Shown here in pieces: positions 8,612-18,040 of a DNA stretch of 64,000 bases; position 1 is the first letter of the stretch; each line of letters begins with the position of its first letter. The stretch is from positions 169,150-233,149 of the forward strand of contig CALUTW010000001.1 of assembly GCA_944323805.1 (NCBI GenBank), in the 5' to 3' direction. The translations under genes and the position numbers were made by a program. The notes under the pieces were generated by a model that was not told the DNA's origin, ran no database searches, and saw only the letters and a program-made list of their open reading frames with translations. Source of the stretch: an uncultured Bacteroidales bacterium. GTDB lineage: Bacteria; Bacteroidota; Bacteroidia; Bacteroidales; UBA932.

Positions 8612-10726
8612 TCACATGGATTCGCCGGCAAAGTCCATCTCCTCAATCAGATGGCCTGCGCCGGCGATCCTGTCTATTACAAACAGCACATACCTTATAT
8701 CGAGTGATATGTTGCGGCACAGGTCAGGATCAAATACGATATCGCTCATGGTTCCTTCCCATACCCTGTCGAAATTGATTCCGATGAGATTGCCGTCGGC
8801 ATTGATTACCGGACTTCCGGAGTTCCCGCCGGAAGTATGGTTTGTGGCGATGAAACAGACAGGTACGGTCACATTGCCGTTGATGTCAGTCACTGTCCAT
8901 TGACCATAATCCTTGCTTGAGTAAATGTCCCTGAGCCTCTGGGGTATGTTGTAGTCGAAGATTTCAGGGTTATCCTTCTGCATTATGCCCTCTAATGTGG
9001 ATACCGGCACGTACATGACGCCGTCAGCAGGCTCATATCCCTGTACCGAGCCGTATGCTACACGCAGTGTAAGGTTGGCATCCGGATAGAATGCCCTGTC
9101 CCGGTCGAATTCCATGAGTCCCCTCATGTAATCGCGGTAACACAGGGTAATTTCCCTGCCCAGACGGGTAAGTTCCGGCTTTATGTCTTCCGAATACCAT
9201 CTGGAGAAAGTCTCTCCGAACTCCAGCGCGGGATCGTTCTGCAGCAGATCCGTACTGTCGGCACACGATGCCAGCCTGAGACTGTCAGCGAATGCCGATG
9301 TCCCGAACAATGAATCGGCCCAGACCTCTATGCTTCCGAATCTTTCAAGGGAATGCCTGAAATAGTCCGGCCTGGAATCCTCCGGCATGTTCCTGTCGAA
9401 TTCTTTCATCATGGAAATGAATATCTCCTTGTCGACAGGCAGGAAATAATCCTTGAAAAAGCCTGATGCAAGCGATGCCTTGTCCTTGGCTTTCATGTAT
9501 TGCATGGCAAACCTGGACACCTCGATCTGGTATGCAGTCTCAGAATAATAGTCCGCTGCATATGAGAACGGCTCCATGAGCCTGTACAGCGAGTCTATGC
9601 GGTCTGTCAGCCCTTCATATTCGGTCCCCTCAGCCCAGCGTGCAAATTCGTGCTCGTATGCCTTCTTTGATGCCACGGTATTCATTTTCCGTATACCTCG
9701 CATCTCTCCCTGCCATTTTTTCCAGGCATTTGCCGTGGAGGCATTCTTGGATGAATACTGTATCCTCACTTTCTGGCTTGACGCCATATATTTCTTCTGG
9801 ATGTCCAGTCTCAGGGTCCTCAATGCGATCTTGTGGGGATCGGAAACCTCGGAAATATATCTTACCCCTTCGGACATAATGTATTCCTGTGTGCGGCCAG
9901 GGAATCCGTATACGAATGTGAAATCGCCTTCCCGGACTCCGTCAAGGGATATCCTGAACCATTTTTTTGGCCTGTAGGGTACATTGTCAGGGGAATACTC
10001 GGCAGGATTGTTGTCCTTGCCGGCATATATCCTGAAAATCGAGAAGTCCCCTGTATGCCTCGGCCACATCCAGTTGTCGGTGTCGCCTCCGAATTTCCCT
10101 ATTGAAGACGGTGGAGCCCCGACCAGACGCACATCACTGTATTCCCTGTACAGGAAAAGAAAGTACTGGTTCCCGTAGTAAAGGGCTTCGACCGTGGCCC
10201 TCAATCCCTTTCCTGCGGAAGTGGCTTCTGCTGTCAGAGCTGCCGAATTGGCCTTGACAAGCGAGTCCCGCTGGCTTTCATCCATGGAATCACTGTATCC
10301 TTTCAGGACGGCGTCCGTCACATCTTCCATCCGCTCGAGAAAGCTCACTGTAAGCCCTTCGTTCGGCAGCTCTTCATTGCGGGACATGGCCCAGAATCCG
10401 TCCTTAAGATAATCATGCTCCACGCTGCTGTGTTTCTGTATCTGGCCATAGCCGCAGTGGTGGTTGGTAAGGAGGAGGCCCTCATCCGATATGAGCTCTC
10501 CGGTACACCCTCGTCCGAACAGGACAACGGCATCCTTCAGCGAGGCCTCATTGATGCTGTAGATGTCTTCGGCGGAAAGCCTGAACCCTTTTTCCCTCAT
10601 GTCTCCGATTCTCTGTGAAATCAATGACGGCAGCCACATGCCCTCATCCGCCCTGGCATTAAAAAAGGCTGCGGACAGCAATGTCATTGCCGCCGCAGCT
10701 ATAAATCCGGTAAGGAACCTTTTCAT
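8612..10726 (-). CDS. S46 dipeptidyl peptidase, DPP11-like
   Basis: A periplasmic serine exopeptidase that removes dipeptides from oligopeptides, 704 residues, with a signal peptide (MKRFLTGFIAAAAMTLLSAA). The catalytic His is in NHHCGYGQIQ, an Asp in GGDTDNWMWPRH, and the Ser in GGNSGSP. After the Ser the sequence reads INFDRVWEG: an Arg after FD is the residue that gives Porphyromonas DPP11 its Asp/Glu P1 preference, whereas DPP7 has Gly. I therefore infer cleavage after acidic residues. Such enzymes feed asaccharolytic or protein-using Bacteroidales. It lies 10 bases downstream of rho on the same strand. Confidence 0.93.
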   Translation of the reverse strand: MKRFLTGFIAAAAMTLLSAAFFNARADEGMWLPSLISQRIGDMREKGFRLSAEDIYSINEASLKDAVVLFGRGCTGELISDEGLLLTNHHCGYGQIQKHSSVEHDYLKDGFWAMSRNEELPNEGLTVSFLERMEDVTDAVLKGYSDSMDESQRDSLVKANSAALTAEATSAGKGLRATVEALYYGNQYFLFLYREYSDVRLVGAPPSSIGKFGGDTDNWMWPRHTGDFSIFRIYAGKDNNPAEYSPDNVPYRPKKWFRISLDGVREGDFTFVYGFPGRTQEYIMSEGVRYISEVSDPHKIALRTLRLDIQKKYMASSQKVRIQYSSKNASTANAWKKWQGEMRGIRKMNTVASKKAYEHEFARWAEGTEYEGLTDRIDSLYRLMEPFSYAADYYSETAYQIEVSRFAMQYMKAKDKASLASGFFKDYFLPVDKEIFISMMKEFDRNMPEDSRPDYFRHSLERFGSIEVWADSLFGTSAFADSLRLASCADSTDLLQNDPALEFGETFSRWYSEDIKPELTRLGREITLCYRDYMRGLMEFDRDRAFYPDANLTLRVAYGSVQGYEPADGVMYVPVSTLEGIMQKDNPEIFDYNIPQRLRDIYSSKDYGQWTVTDINGNVTVPVCFIATNHTSGGNSGSPVINADGNLIGINFDRVWEGTMSDIVFDPDLCRNISLDIRYVLFVIDRIAGAGHLIEEMDFAGESM

Positions 10727-10736
10727 ATGAAATATC

Positions 10737-12611
10737 TTACTGGAGCTTGTCTCCGTTCATGGTTATCAGGAATTCTTCGTTTGATGATGTCTTCTCCAGA
10801 CGTGTCTTGAGGAACTCCATGGCCTCTACAGATGTCATGTCGGCAAGGTAGTTCCTGAGCACCCATATCCTGTTGTTCTGGTCAGGACTGTAGAGCAGGT
10901 CATCCCGCCTTGTGCTGCTCAGCGTCACATCGACGGCCGGGAATATCCTCTTGTTGGCAAGTTTCCTGTCCAGCTGCAGCTCCATGTTGCCTGTACCCTT
11001 GAATTCCTCGAAGATGACGTCATCCATCTTCGACCCTGTCTCGGTAAGCGCAGTCGCAAGGATTGTAAGTGACCCCCCGTTCTCTATATTCCTTGCGGCA
11101 CCGAAGAACCTTTTCGGCTTGTGCAGGGCATTGGCATCGACACCTCCGGAAAGGACTTTGCCGGATGCCGGCTGCACGGTATTGTATGCACGGGCAAGCC
11201 TTGTGATTGAATCGAGGAAAATGACCACATCATGGCCGCATTCCACCATCCTCTTGGCTTTTTCAAGTACCATGTTGGCGACTTTCACATGTCTTTCAGC
11301 CGGTTCATCGAATGTAGAAGCTACCACTTCAGCCTTTACGCTCCTGGCCATGTCGGTCACTTCTTCCGGCCTCTCGTCAATCAGGAGGACAATCAGATAG
11401 GCTTCAGGATGGTTGTCCGCTATAGCGTTGGCTATAGCCTTGAGAAGCATTGTCTTACCTGTCTTCGGCTGGGCTACTATCAGTCCCCTCTGTCCTTTGC
11501 CGATAGGAGTGAACATATCTACAACGCGGCATGACAGGTCGTTATGGCCATGTCCGAGCAGATTGAACTTTTCATCAGGGAACAGGGGAGTGAGGAAATC
11601 GAACGGTACCCTGTCGCGTATGAACTCCGGAGTCCTTCCGTTGATATATTTGATCTTTACGAGTGGGAAGTATTTGTCGCCTTCTCTCGGAGGCCTGATT
11701 TCCCCGGTAACGGTATCCCCGGTCTTCAGTCCGTTGGACTTTATCTGGCCTGCCGAGACATAGATGTCATCAGGGGAATTGAGATAATTGTAATCTGACG
11801 ACCTCAGGAATCCGTATCCGTCAGGCATTATCTCGAGCACTCCTGTGGCTTCGACGACTCCCTCGAACTCTATCTTATGGTACTGGTTCTGCTGGATATT
11901 CTGTGCAGGCTTCTGCTCAGGAAGCTGGTTGCGGTTGCGGAGGAAATTCCTGTTCTGCGGCTGCTGCCTGTTCCTGTCGGAAGGTCTCTGCTGGAATCGC
12001 TGCTGTGCTGGCTGCTGCGCCTCGGCGGATGCGTCTTCATTCCTGACTGACTCAGTCTCCTCGGGTGCGGACGTCATAGCCGGCTGTGCATCCTGTTCTG
12101 TCTGGGCGGTTTCCTGCCTGACCTTCTGTATCCTTGCCCTTCTTGTCCTTGTGCGGCTGTCTTTTTCCTGGGTTACAGGCTTGTCCTCTGCATTGGCGGT
12201 ATTCCCTGATGTTACCGGCATATCTGCGGCCGGAGTATCATCCTGCACTGTCTGTGGCATGGTCTGGGCCTCTGCGTTCTGCTGCGCGGATTTCGGTTTC
12301 CTGCCGCGCCTTGACTTCGGCTTTTCATTTGAGTCTGCTGCGGATGCATTACCGGCCGGAGTCTCTGCAGGGGTGTCGGGCTTTACCTGCTGTCCTGATG
12401 TTTCCTGCTGCACTGGCTGCTGCTTCCTTGGCCTTCCGCGCCTTTTCTGTTTTTCAGGCTCTTTCTGTGAATCAATCACTGCTTCTGCGTCGAGAATATC
12501 ATACACAAGTTCATCCTTGGTCATCTTCTTCGCTCCCTTGATTTTAAGCCCAGCCGCAATCTCACGCAGCTGCTCCTCTCCCATCTCTTTCAGCTCGAAT
12601 ATCTTATGCAT
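10737..12611 (-). CDS. rho: Transcription termination factor Rho with long disordered insert
   Basis: Hexameric RNA helicase that ends transcription. It has 624 residues against about 420 in E. coli. A short Rho_N segment (residues 1-45) is followed by about 190 residues rich in Gln, Pro, Ala, Arg and Lys with no fold visible. The cold-shock-like RNA-binding domain follows ([20 protein letters not shown]), then the ATPase core with Walker A in [13 protein letters not shown] and Walker B in [18 protein letters not shown]. Inserts of this kind are known in Bacteroides Rho, where the disordered region has been linked to phase separation. A consensus promoter and a leader of about 130 bases precede the gene. 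Confidence 0.97.
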   Translation of the reverse strand: MHKIFELKEMGEEQLREIAAGLKIKGAKKMTKDELVYDILDAEAVIDSQKEPEKQKRRGRPRKQQPVQQETSGQQVKPDTPAETPAGNASAADSNEKPKSRRGRKPKSAQQNAEAQTMPQTVQDDTPAADMPVTSGNTANAEDKPVTQEKDSRTRTRRARIQKVRQETAQTEQDAQPAMTSAPEETESVRNEDASAEAQQPAQQRFQQRPSDRNRQQPQNRNFLRNRNQLPEQKPAQNIQQNQYHKIEFEGVVEATGVLEIMPDGYGFLRSSDYNYLNSPDDIYVSAGQIKSNGLKTGDTVTGEIRPPREGDKYFPLVKIKYINGRTPEFIRDRVPFDFLTPLFPDEKFNLLGHGHNDLSCRVVDMFTPIGKGQRGLIVAQPKTGKTMLLKAIANAIADNHPEAYLIVLLIDERPEEVTDMARSVKAEVVASTFDEPAERHVKVANMVLEKAKRMVECGHDVVIFLDSITRLARAYNTVQPASGKVLSGGVDANALHKPKRFFGAARNIENGGSLTILATALTETGSKMDDVIFEEFKGTGNMELQLDRKLANKRIFPAVDVTLSSTRRDDLLYSPDQNNRIWVLRNYLADMTSVEAMEFLKTRLEKTSSNEEFLITMNGDKLQ

Positions 12612-12752
12612 AATTTACTGATGTTGTTCCGATATGGAATTGTCCAGAAACTGGAAACTTGTAATACTGCCGGACATGCCATGATGAACAGCAATGAAAA
12701 CTTTATCGGAAAATTATTGTTCAGAATCTATCCAAATAGCGATAGAGTCGTA

Positions 12753-12783
12753 CAAATGTATTATTTTTTTCTGGTTAAACAAA
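12753..12783 (-). promoter_or_regulatory. Consensus Bacteroidota promoter of rho
   Basis: On the minus strand TTTG (12783-12780), 19 bases, then TACATTTG (12760-12753): a full match to the -33/-7 consensus. The start site is predicted near 12746, leaving an untranslated leader of about 134 bases before rho, long enough for autogenous control. Confidence 0.8.
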
Positions 12784-12835
12784 AAAAACATTCCTGGACG
12801 TCCGTATGGCTCCCGAAAATGACGGCCGGAAGCAA

Positions 12836-15568
12836 TCAGTTGTCCCAGTAGCTGTTGCTCTTCTTGAATCTGAGCAGGTCCGCAAGTGCCGCTGCATTGG
12901 CCGCAATACGGAAGCTCCATGACTCCCATTGCCCGTTAGGTACCCATGACACCGATATATTGAAACAATGCAGGTCATATGTGGCACTCAGCTGAGTGGT
13001 TGTCATTTTCATGGCCATCAGGTCGAAACCGGTGGTAAGGTTGATTGCCAGGGCAGGGGTGATCTTTACGTTGCCGGAGACACCGAGGGTCTGTGTAAAC
13101 CTGTGGTTTGTAATCAGCTGCTCATTCGAATACTGGTATGAACGGCTGTAGTTGAACGAGTAGTTCAGGTTGACGGACCATGGGGCATTCGGATTCATAT
13201 AGTACAGCCATCCGCCAGGAATATATTCCCCGGTAACAGGATGGTAATAGATCCTGGTGTAGTTCGCTGCCGGCGCAGTGTTCCCGCCTCCGCCTGTGGC
13301 ATTGCTTCCGTCATTCCCGTTGATCTTGCCTTCCCCTGAAAACGAATAAGATACCGATGCACTGGCATTGGTCAGCCTCAGAGGCTTGCTCCAGCCCTCC
13401 TGCTGGACATTGAACTTGTTGATTCTCTGTCCGCGTTCATTGACTGCGTACGGGTCGAAATTCGCATTTGCGCTGATTCCCACTTTCCCGAATACGGATG
13501 TGGACATCGTTATCCCTATGTTGCTCATGTTCAATGAGTCGGCGAGGAAGTTGTATCCGGTGCTTATATTGAGCTGGTCAATCAGCTTGATTTTCTTGGT
13601 GCCTTTCCCTGTGGTGTCTCTCAGGTCCCTTACCTTTGCCTCGACATTGTTGCCTATCGAGAGATTCATGCTGGCAGTCTTGCCTTTTCCCGGTGCGGAA
13701 TATATCTGCCCGGCATAGATGTTATAGTCCACGCTATGCTGCTCGCCGCTTGCATCGACATAGTTCAGCGTCCTCCATCCGTTGAAATATGTGCCCTTTT
13801 CAGGGCTGAAGGAGAATGACACCGATGGCGATATGATATGCCTTATGGCCTGTATCTTGCGGTGCTTGCCGAAATTGAACAGTCCATACAGCCTCGTGTT
13901 CATTGAAAGGCTGCCTGAATAGTTGTGCGTCGTTCCGAATGTCCCGAACTGTCCTGAATCTATCTCCTCGACTTCGTCCGTCACGGGATTGTACTGGCGC
14001 TCGGTCTTCCTGAAGAACCAGTTCATGCCGTAGCTTATGCTCGGCGTGAAATTGATGTACTTGAACAGTGTGAAGTTCGGCAGTCCTATCTGGAAGCTGT
14101 GTGTCATTCCGTTCTGGAATTTGTCTACGAATCCGGGCTGGTTGAACTCCGAAGCCTTGAAATTGATCTTGTTCTGGAGTGTAGTACTGTATCCCAGAGA
14201 GAATTCCTCATAGAACTTTTCCTTTCCGACCCGGTTCTTGCGCTTGAAAGGATAGAAACGGCTGACGGAGAAAGTCAGGTTCGGGAGCGTGAAGGAATAT
14301 GAGCTGTCCCTGGAGTTCTGGCTGTGGAGCGCGTTTACAGAGAGATTCATCTTCCCGTTCCAGTTCTTGGAGTAGGAAATTGATGACGATATCTGGTTCT
14401 GGAGTGCCTCCGACACATTTGTCGAGTTGTATTTGCTGTTTGAAGGGCTTGAGAAGTTGACCGATGCACTGAACGAGGTCCCCGGTCTCGCCTTCGAATC
14501 CTGAGAATGGCTCCAGCGGATGGCGAAGTTCCTGGTCTGGAAAAAGTCCGAGCTTCCTTTCTCTCCGGTCTGGTCATTGGAATAGGTAAGGGCAAAAGTA
14601 CCCGTACACTTGTAGTTTACCTTGTATCTGGAGTTGACATCGACAGCCCACGACCCCAATGTATAGATGTCCCCTGTCACAGACAGGTCGAAATAGTCCC
14701 CGATGACGAAATACATGCCGAGGTCCCTGAGATAGAATCCCCTGGCGCTTTCCTCGCCGAATGTCGGCATGAGCAGTCCCGTAGCCCTGTCCGGACGTTT
14801 CGGGATGAACCCGAACGGAAGCACGATCGGAAACATCGGGACCCCCTCCACTACAGGATATGCCGGACCGAACACGGTCCTCTGGCTCGGCTTGGTCATG
14901 ACCTTCGCTGCCGTCAGGTGCAGGTAATAATGTGGCTCTTCGCAGTCGCAGACAGTGTATTTGCCTTTCGTTATGTTGATTGACTGGTCAGGCATCATCT
15001 TTATGTTCTTCCCGTGGAGTATGCCTTCTGCTTCCTGGGTAATCATGTTGGTAATCCTGGCCTTCCTCGTGTCAAAGTTATACCGGAGTTCCTCCATGGT
15101 ATAGGACTTCCCGCCTTCCTCCATCTTCGGCAGGCCTGTAACGGTCCCGGTTGAATCCTTTGTCCCTCTTGCGAAGACGGTCTTTGTCTGAAGGTCGTAT
15201 TCCATATAGTCGGCCGACAGTGTCATGTCCCCGTATTTCACTGTGACATCCCCATAATAGTATATCATGCGTCTGCCGTCGGAAAAGTCCTCGATGATTG
15301 AGTCTCTTGCGGTAGTGAATGCCGGCATGTCAAGGGAGCTCTTGTTGAGAAGGGCGACGGAATCAGCCCTTGATATGGAGTCTGCCCTGGCGGTTGAATC
15401 CATGACCGCCCTCATTGAATCGGAGACGGCAACGGTATCGGCCACCTTCTCCGTTTCCGCAGCCCTGTCCCTCATCCTGTTCCTCCTAGACCTCCTGTCG
15501 TCCTGGGACGAGACGCTGAAGGAACTGACGAGCAACAGCAGGAGTGCCGCCACCGTCAACTTGCCCAT
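12836..15568 (-). CDS. lptD: LptD-like outer-membrane LPS assembly protein
   Basis: Large beta-barrel expected to insert lipopolysaccharide into the outer leaflet of the outer membrane. From the chosen start it has 910 residues. A signal peptide (MGKLTVAALLLLLVSSFSVS) and a low-complexity Arg/Asp/Ala region come first. An OstA-like beta-jellyroll part follows (YYYGDVTVKYGDMTLSADYM, then VYARGT-like repeats), then a plug-like loop (FIPKRPDRATGLLMPTFGEE) and a long barrel of alternating polar and aromatic strands. Bacteroidetes LptD proteins have this layout. Longer starts at 15604 and 15649 are open. I prefer 15568 because TATTATTG at 15607-15614, one mismatch from the -7 element, would place transcription start between the two. 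It is divergent from the amidase gene. Confidence 0.9.
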   Translation of the reverse strand: MGKLTVAALLLLLVSSFSVSSQDDRRSRRNRMRDRAAETEKVADTVAVSDSMRAVMDSTARADSISRADSVALLNKSSLDMPAFTTARDSIIEDFSDGRRMIYYYGDVTVKYGDMTLSADYMEYDLQTKTVFARGTKDSTGTVTGLPKMEEGGKSYTMEELRYNFDTRKARITNMITQEAEGILHGKNIKMMPDQSINITKGKYTVCDCEEPHYYLHLTAAKVMTKPSQRTVFGPAYPVVEGVPMFPIVLPFGFIPKRPDRATGLLMPTFGEESARGFYLRDLGMYFVIGDYFDLSVTGDIYTLGSWAVDVNSRYKVNYKCTGTFALTYSNDQTGEKGSSDFFQTRNFAIRWSHSQDSKARPGTSFSASVNFSSPSNSKYNSTNVSEALQNQISSSISYSKNWNGKMNLSVNALHSQNSRDSSYSFTLPNLTFSVSRFYPFKRKNRVGKEKFYEEFSLGYSTTLQNKINFKASEFNQPGFVDKFQNGMTHSFQIGLPNFTLFKYINFTPSISYGMNWFFRKTERQYNPVTDEVEEIDSGQFGTFGTTHNYSGSLSMNTRLYGLFNFGKHRKIQAIRHIISPSVSFSFSPEKGTYFNGWRTLNYVDASGEQHSVDYNIYAGQIYSAPGKGKTASMNLSIGNNVEAKVRDLRDTTGKGTKKIKLIDQLNISTGYNFLADSLNMSNIGITMSTSVFGKVGISANANFDPYAVNERGQRINKFNVQQEGWSKPLRLTNASASVSYSFSGEGKINGNDGSNATGGGGNTAPAANYTRIYYHPVTGEYIPGGWLYYMNPNAPWSVNLNYSFNYSRSYQYSNEQLITNHRFTQTLGVSGNVKITPALAINLTTGFDLMAMKMTTTQLSATYDLHCFNISVSWVPNGQWESWSFRIAANAAALADLLRFKKSNSYWDN

Positions 15569-15638
15569 TATCGTCTTATGCTGTGCTTTCCTATATTGAG
15601 ACATCAATAATATTCTATGGGTTTTGCAAGTTTTTTTA

Positions 15639-15646
15639 TATTTTTG
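15639..15646 (+). promoter_or_regulatory. Predicted -7 element of the amidase promoter (TATTTTTG)
   Basis: Exact TAnnTTTG match 53 bases before the amidase ATG, in the short divergent region shared with lptD. No ideal -33 element is seen. Confidence 0.5.
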
Positions 15647-15699
15647 CAAGATGCAAAATTAAAACTAATTTCATATTTTACAAAATACAGATAGCTGTC

Positions 15700-16815
15700 A
15701 TGATGAAATTCATCAAGTCCTGCATTTGTTTCCTGTCCATCGCGGCAATGCTGGCCATGCCTCTTCCTTCAGCTGCTGACGGAGGACAGTCCAGGCTTGA
15801 ACTGAAGACCGTGGTGCTCGACCCGGGACACGGCGGAAAGGACCCCGGATGTGTGAGCCGGGACCGGAAGACATACGAGAAGAACCTCACGCTGTCGATT
15901 GCCAGGCTTCTCGGCCAGAAGATAAACCAGGCATATCCCGATGTCAATGTCATCTATACCCGTACCACGGACAAGTACATCACACTCAATGACAGGGCGG
16001 AGATTGCTAACAGAAATCATGCCGACCTTTTCATCTCGATCCATATAAACTCCTTTACCAATCCTTCCACCAACGGTTTTTCGGCCCATATCCTCGGGCA
16101 GTCAAGGGACAAGAACAGGGACCTTTTCTCATATAATATGGATGTCTGCCGGAGGGAGAACTCGGTAATACTTCTGGAGGAGGACTATACAACCAAATAT
16201 CAGGGCTTCGACCCCAATGACCCGGAGTCATTCATTTTCTTCAACCTGATGCAGAACGCCTTCTATGAGCAGAGCCTTCTTTTTGCGGCAGATGTGGAGA
16301 GGGAGCTGTCCAAAGGCCCTATAACGCATAGCAGGGGCATTTCGCAGGACCCGTTCTATGTGCTGTGGAAAACTACCATGCCGGCAGTGCTTATCGAGGT
16401 TGGCTTCATATCCAATGCCGCGGACCTCAGGACCATGAACTCTTCCGCCGGCAAGGATGCCATCGCGGACAGGCTGTTCTCGGCTTTCAGGAGTTTCAAG
16501 ACCAAATACGACGGCAGCCTTGACCTGTCTTCGGCGCAGACTTCCCGGCCGGCTGCACAGTCCGACGTGCAGGACAGCGGCGAAGACATCCGGTACGGAG
16601 TCCAGATACTTGCGCTGAGCAAGAGGCTGAAGTCCGGGGACAAGGCGCTGAAAGGCTATGTGCCGGAAATATATCCTGCAGGCAAGGTGTATAAGTATGT
16701 TGTAGGCATATCTTCATCCGAAGACGAGGCCAGGGATACTTTCCGTTCGGTCAGGCGGAGGTTTCCGGACTCGTTCCCCGTCAAGATCATTGACGGCAAG
16801 GTGTCTCCTCTATAG
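15700..16815 (+). CDS. N-acetylmuramoyl-L-alanine amidase (Amidase_3) with SPOR-like C-terminus
   Basis: Zinc amidase that cuts the bond between MurNAc and L-Ala in peptidoglycan during cell separation. It has 371 residues from the tandem ATG at 15700, which gives a clean signal peptide (MMKFIKSCICFLSIAAMLAM). The catalytic domain opens with VVLDPGHGGKDPGC (zinc His) and continues through LFISIHINSF (second His) to VLIEVGFISNAADL (zinc/catalytic Glu). The last 75 residues (YGVQILALSKRL, then KYVVGISSSEDEAR) resemble a SPOR peptidoglycan-binding domain. The MCE gene follows within 40 bases, a neighbourhood common in Bacteroidetes together with lptD. Confidence 0.93.
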   Translation: MMKFIKSCICFLSIAAMLAMPLPSAADGGQSRLELKTVVLDPGHGGKDPGCVSRDRKTYEKNLTLSIARLLGQKINQAYPDVNVIYTRTTDKYITLNDRAEIANRNHADLFISIHINSFTNPSTNGFSAHILGQSRDKNRDLFSYNMDVCRRENSVILLEEDYTTKYQGFDPNDPESFIFFNLMQNAFYEQSLLFAADVERELSKGPITHSRGISQDPFYVLWKTTMPAVLIEVGFISNAADLRTMNSSAGKDAIADRLFSAFRSFKTKYDGSLDLSSAQTSRPAAQSDVQDSGEDIRYGVQILALSKRLKSGDKALKGYVPEIYPAGKVYKYVVGISSSEDEARDTFRSVRRRFPDSFPVKIIDGKVSPL

Positions 16816-16853
16816 GTACTGACCCGGTGGACAAACAGATTAATCCGGCAGAA

Positions 16854-17765
16854 ATGAAAGCAAGCAAAGAACTCAAGATCGGTATTTTTGTCATAGTAGT
16901 GCTGGCAGTCTCTTTCGTGATAATCAATTTCCTGAGAGAGAAGGACCTTTTCAACAGGCAGATGGAGATATCATCCGTCTATCAGGACGTGCAGGGACTG
17001 ACATTGTCTGCCCCGGTATATATTAAAGGGTATAAGGCCGGCTCGGTCACGGACATCGCGTATGACGGGGAATCCGGGAATTTTACCGTCACATGTTCCG
17101 TAGCCAAGGGATTCATGCTGCCCGATGATTCCAGGATGGATATCTTCAGTGTGGATATCATGGGCGGGAAAGGTATCGATATTGTCCCGGGCTCTTCTTC
17201 CGCACATCTCTCTGACGGGGACATGATAGCCGGTGCCGTACGGACCGATATGCTTGCTTCGCTTCAGGAAAGCCTTCCGCAGCTGATATTGAAGCTGGAC
17301 TCCCTTGCCGACAGCCTCGGGACAGTTGCAGGCAATATCAACGCCGTGCTTGATGAGGAAACCCGTGCCGGCATATCCGGGTCTGTCCGTCATCTTGAGG
17401 ACATTCTCGAAGATATCGACAGGATTGCATCGGCGGCAGGCAGCCGCTCGGATGATATCGGGGAATTCCTCGACAACCTGGCCTATGTCTCATCAAGGCT
17501 CGTGTCGGTAACGGACAAGGCGGATGCCGCCATGTCAGGTATCGGCGGGACAGCCGCAGCCCTCGACAGTGCGGACATAGCCGGGATGGTCGCATCTGTC
17601 AGGGAGCTTGCCGAGGCAATCGCTTCCCCGGAAGGCACTGTCGGACGTCTTCTCTCCGATGACGGGGTATATGAATCCGTCGGCTCCCTTGTATCGAGAC
17701 TTGACAGCCTCGTTATGAAAATCGAGGAAAATCCGAGGAAATACGTCAGGATTTCACTGTTCTGA
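16854..17765 (+). CDS. MCE-family (MlaD-like) lipid transport protein
   Basis: Inner-membrane-anchored periplasmic protein of the MCE family, part of machines that move phospholipids between the membranes. One N-terminal helix (ELKIGIFVIVVLAVSFVIIN) is followed by a single MCE domain (VYQDVQGLTLSAPVYIKGYK, then VDIMGGKGIDIVPG) and a long helical tail with Ala/Asp-rich heptads up to residue ~300. I prefer the ATG at 16854 (MKASKELKIG), the usual form of the family; a GTG at 16827 would add 9 residues. No MlaE or MlaF genes are adjacent; they may lie elsewhere. Confidence 0.9.
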   Translation: MKASKELKIGIFVIVVLAVSFVIINFLREKDLFNRQMEISSVYQDVQGLTLSAPVYIKGYKAGSVTDIAYDGESGNFTVTCSVAKGFMLPDDSRMDIFSVDIMGGKGIDIVPGSSSAHLSDGDMIAGAVRTDMLASLQESLPQLILKLDSLADSLGTVAGNINAVLDEETRAGISGSVRHLEDILEDIDRIASAAGSRSDDIGEFLDNLAYVSSRLVSVTDKADAAMSGIGGTAAALDSADIAGMVASVRELAEAIASPEGTVGRLLSDDGVYESVGSLVSRLDSLVMKIEENPRKYVRISLF

Positions 17766-17892
17766 TCCCTTCCGGATGTATCTGACAGGCATTTTTCCAA
17801 TCTTGAATTATTCTAAATACGGAGTATTCCAGTTTCAATAATTTACGAAATAGTGTCATTGTAAGTTGTTGGTTATAATGATTTTATAATTT

Positions 17893-17919
17893 AAACGTTT
17901 CGCTTTAGGGAAAACGTTT
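17893..17919. repeat. Paired AAACGTTT palindromes upstream of dnaA
   Basis: Two identical 8-base palindromes, AAACGTTT at 17893-17900 and 17912-17919, are 19 bases apart centre to centre (nearly two helical turns) in an AT-rich gap of 275 bases before dnaA. This suits two dimers bound side by side. No TTATCCACA-like DnaA box was found, so I call it a candidate operator, not an origin. Confidence 0.5.
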
Positions 17920-18040
17920 GGAATGTAAAATAAAATTAAAATACAATAGATAAATTAATTTTTTATTACTTTTTTTTCCTCAATTTTGCCATTCCTTTCA
18001 GAAGCGGTATTGCTTCAGTTAATCCAGGGATCAGAAAGAT

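Noticed and set aside
12612..12835. Small gene in the rho-lptD gap
   Set aside because: Short open frames exist, but the rho promoter and leader explain most of this gap and no frame has a start context or composition that suggests coding.
17766..18040. Replication origin next to dnaA
   Set aside because: The gap is AT-rich and lies before dnaA, but I found no TTATCCACA-like DnaA boxes on either strand and cannot compute GC skew, so I only report the palindromes.
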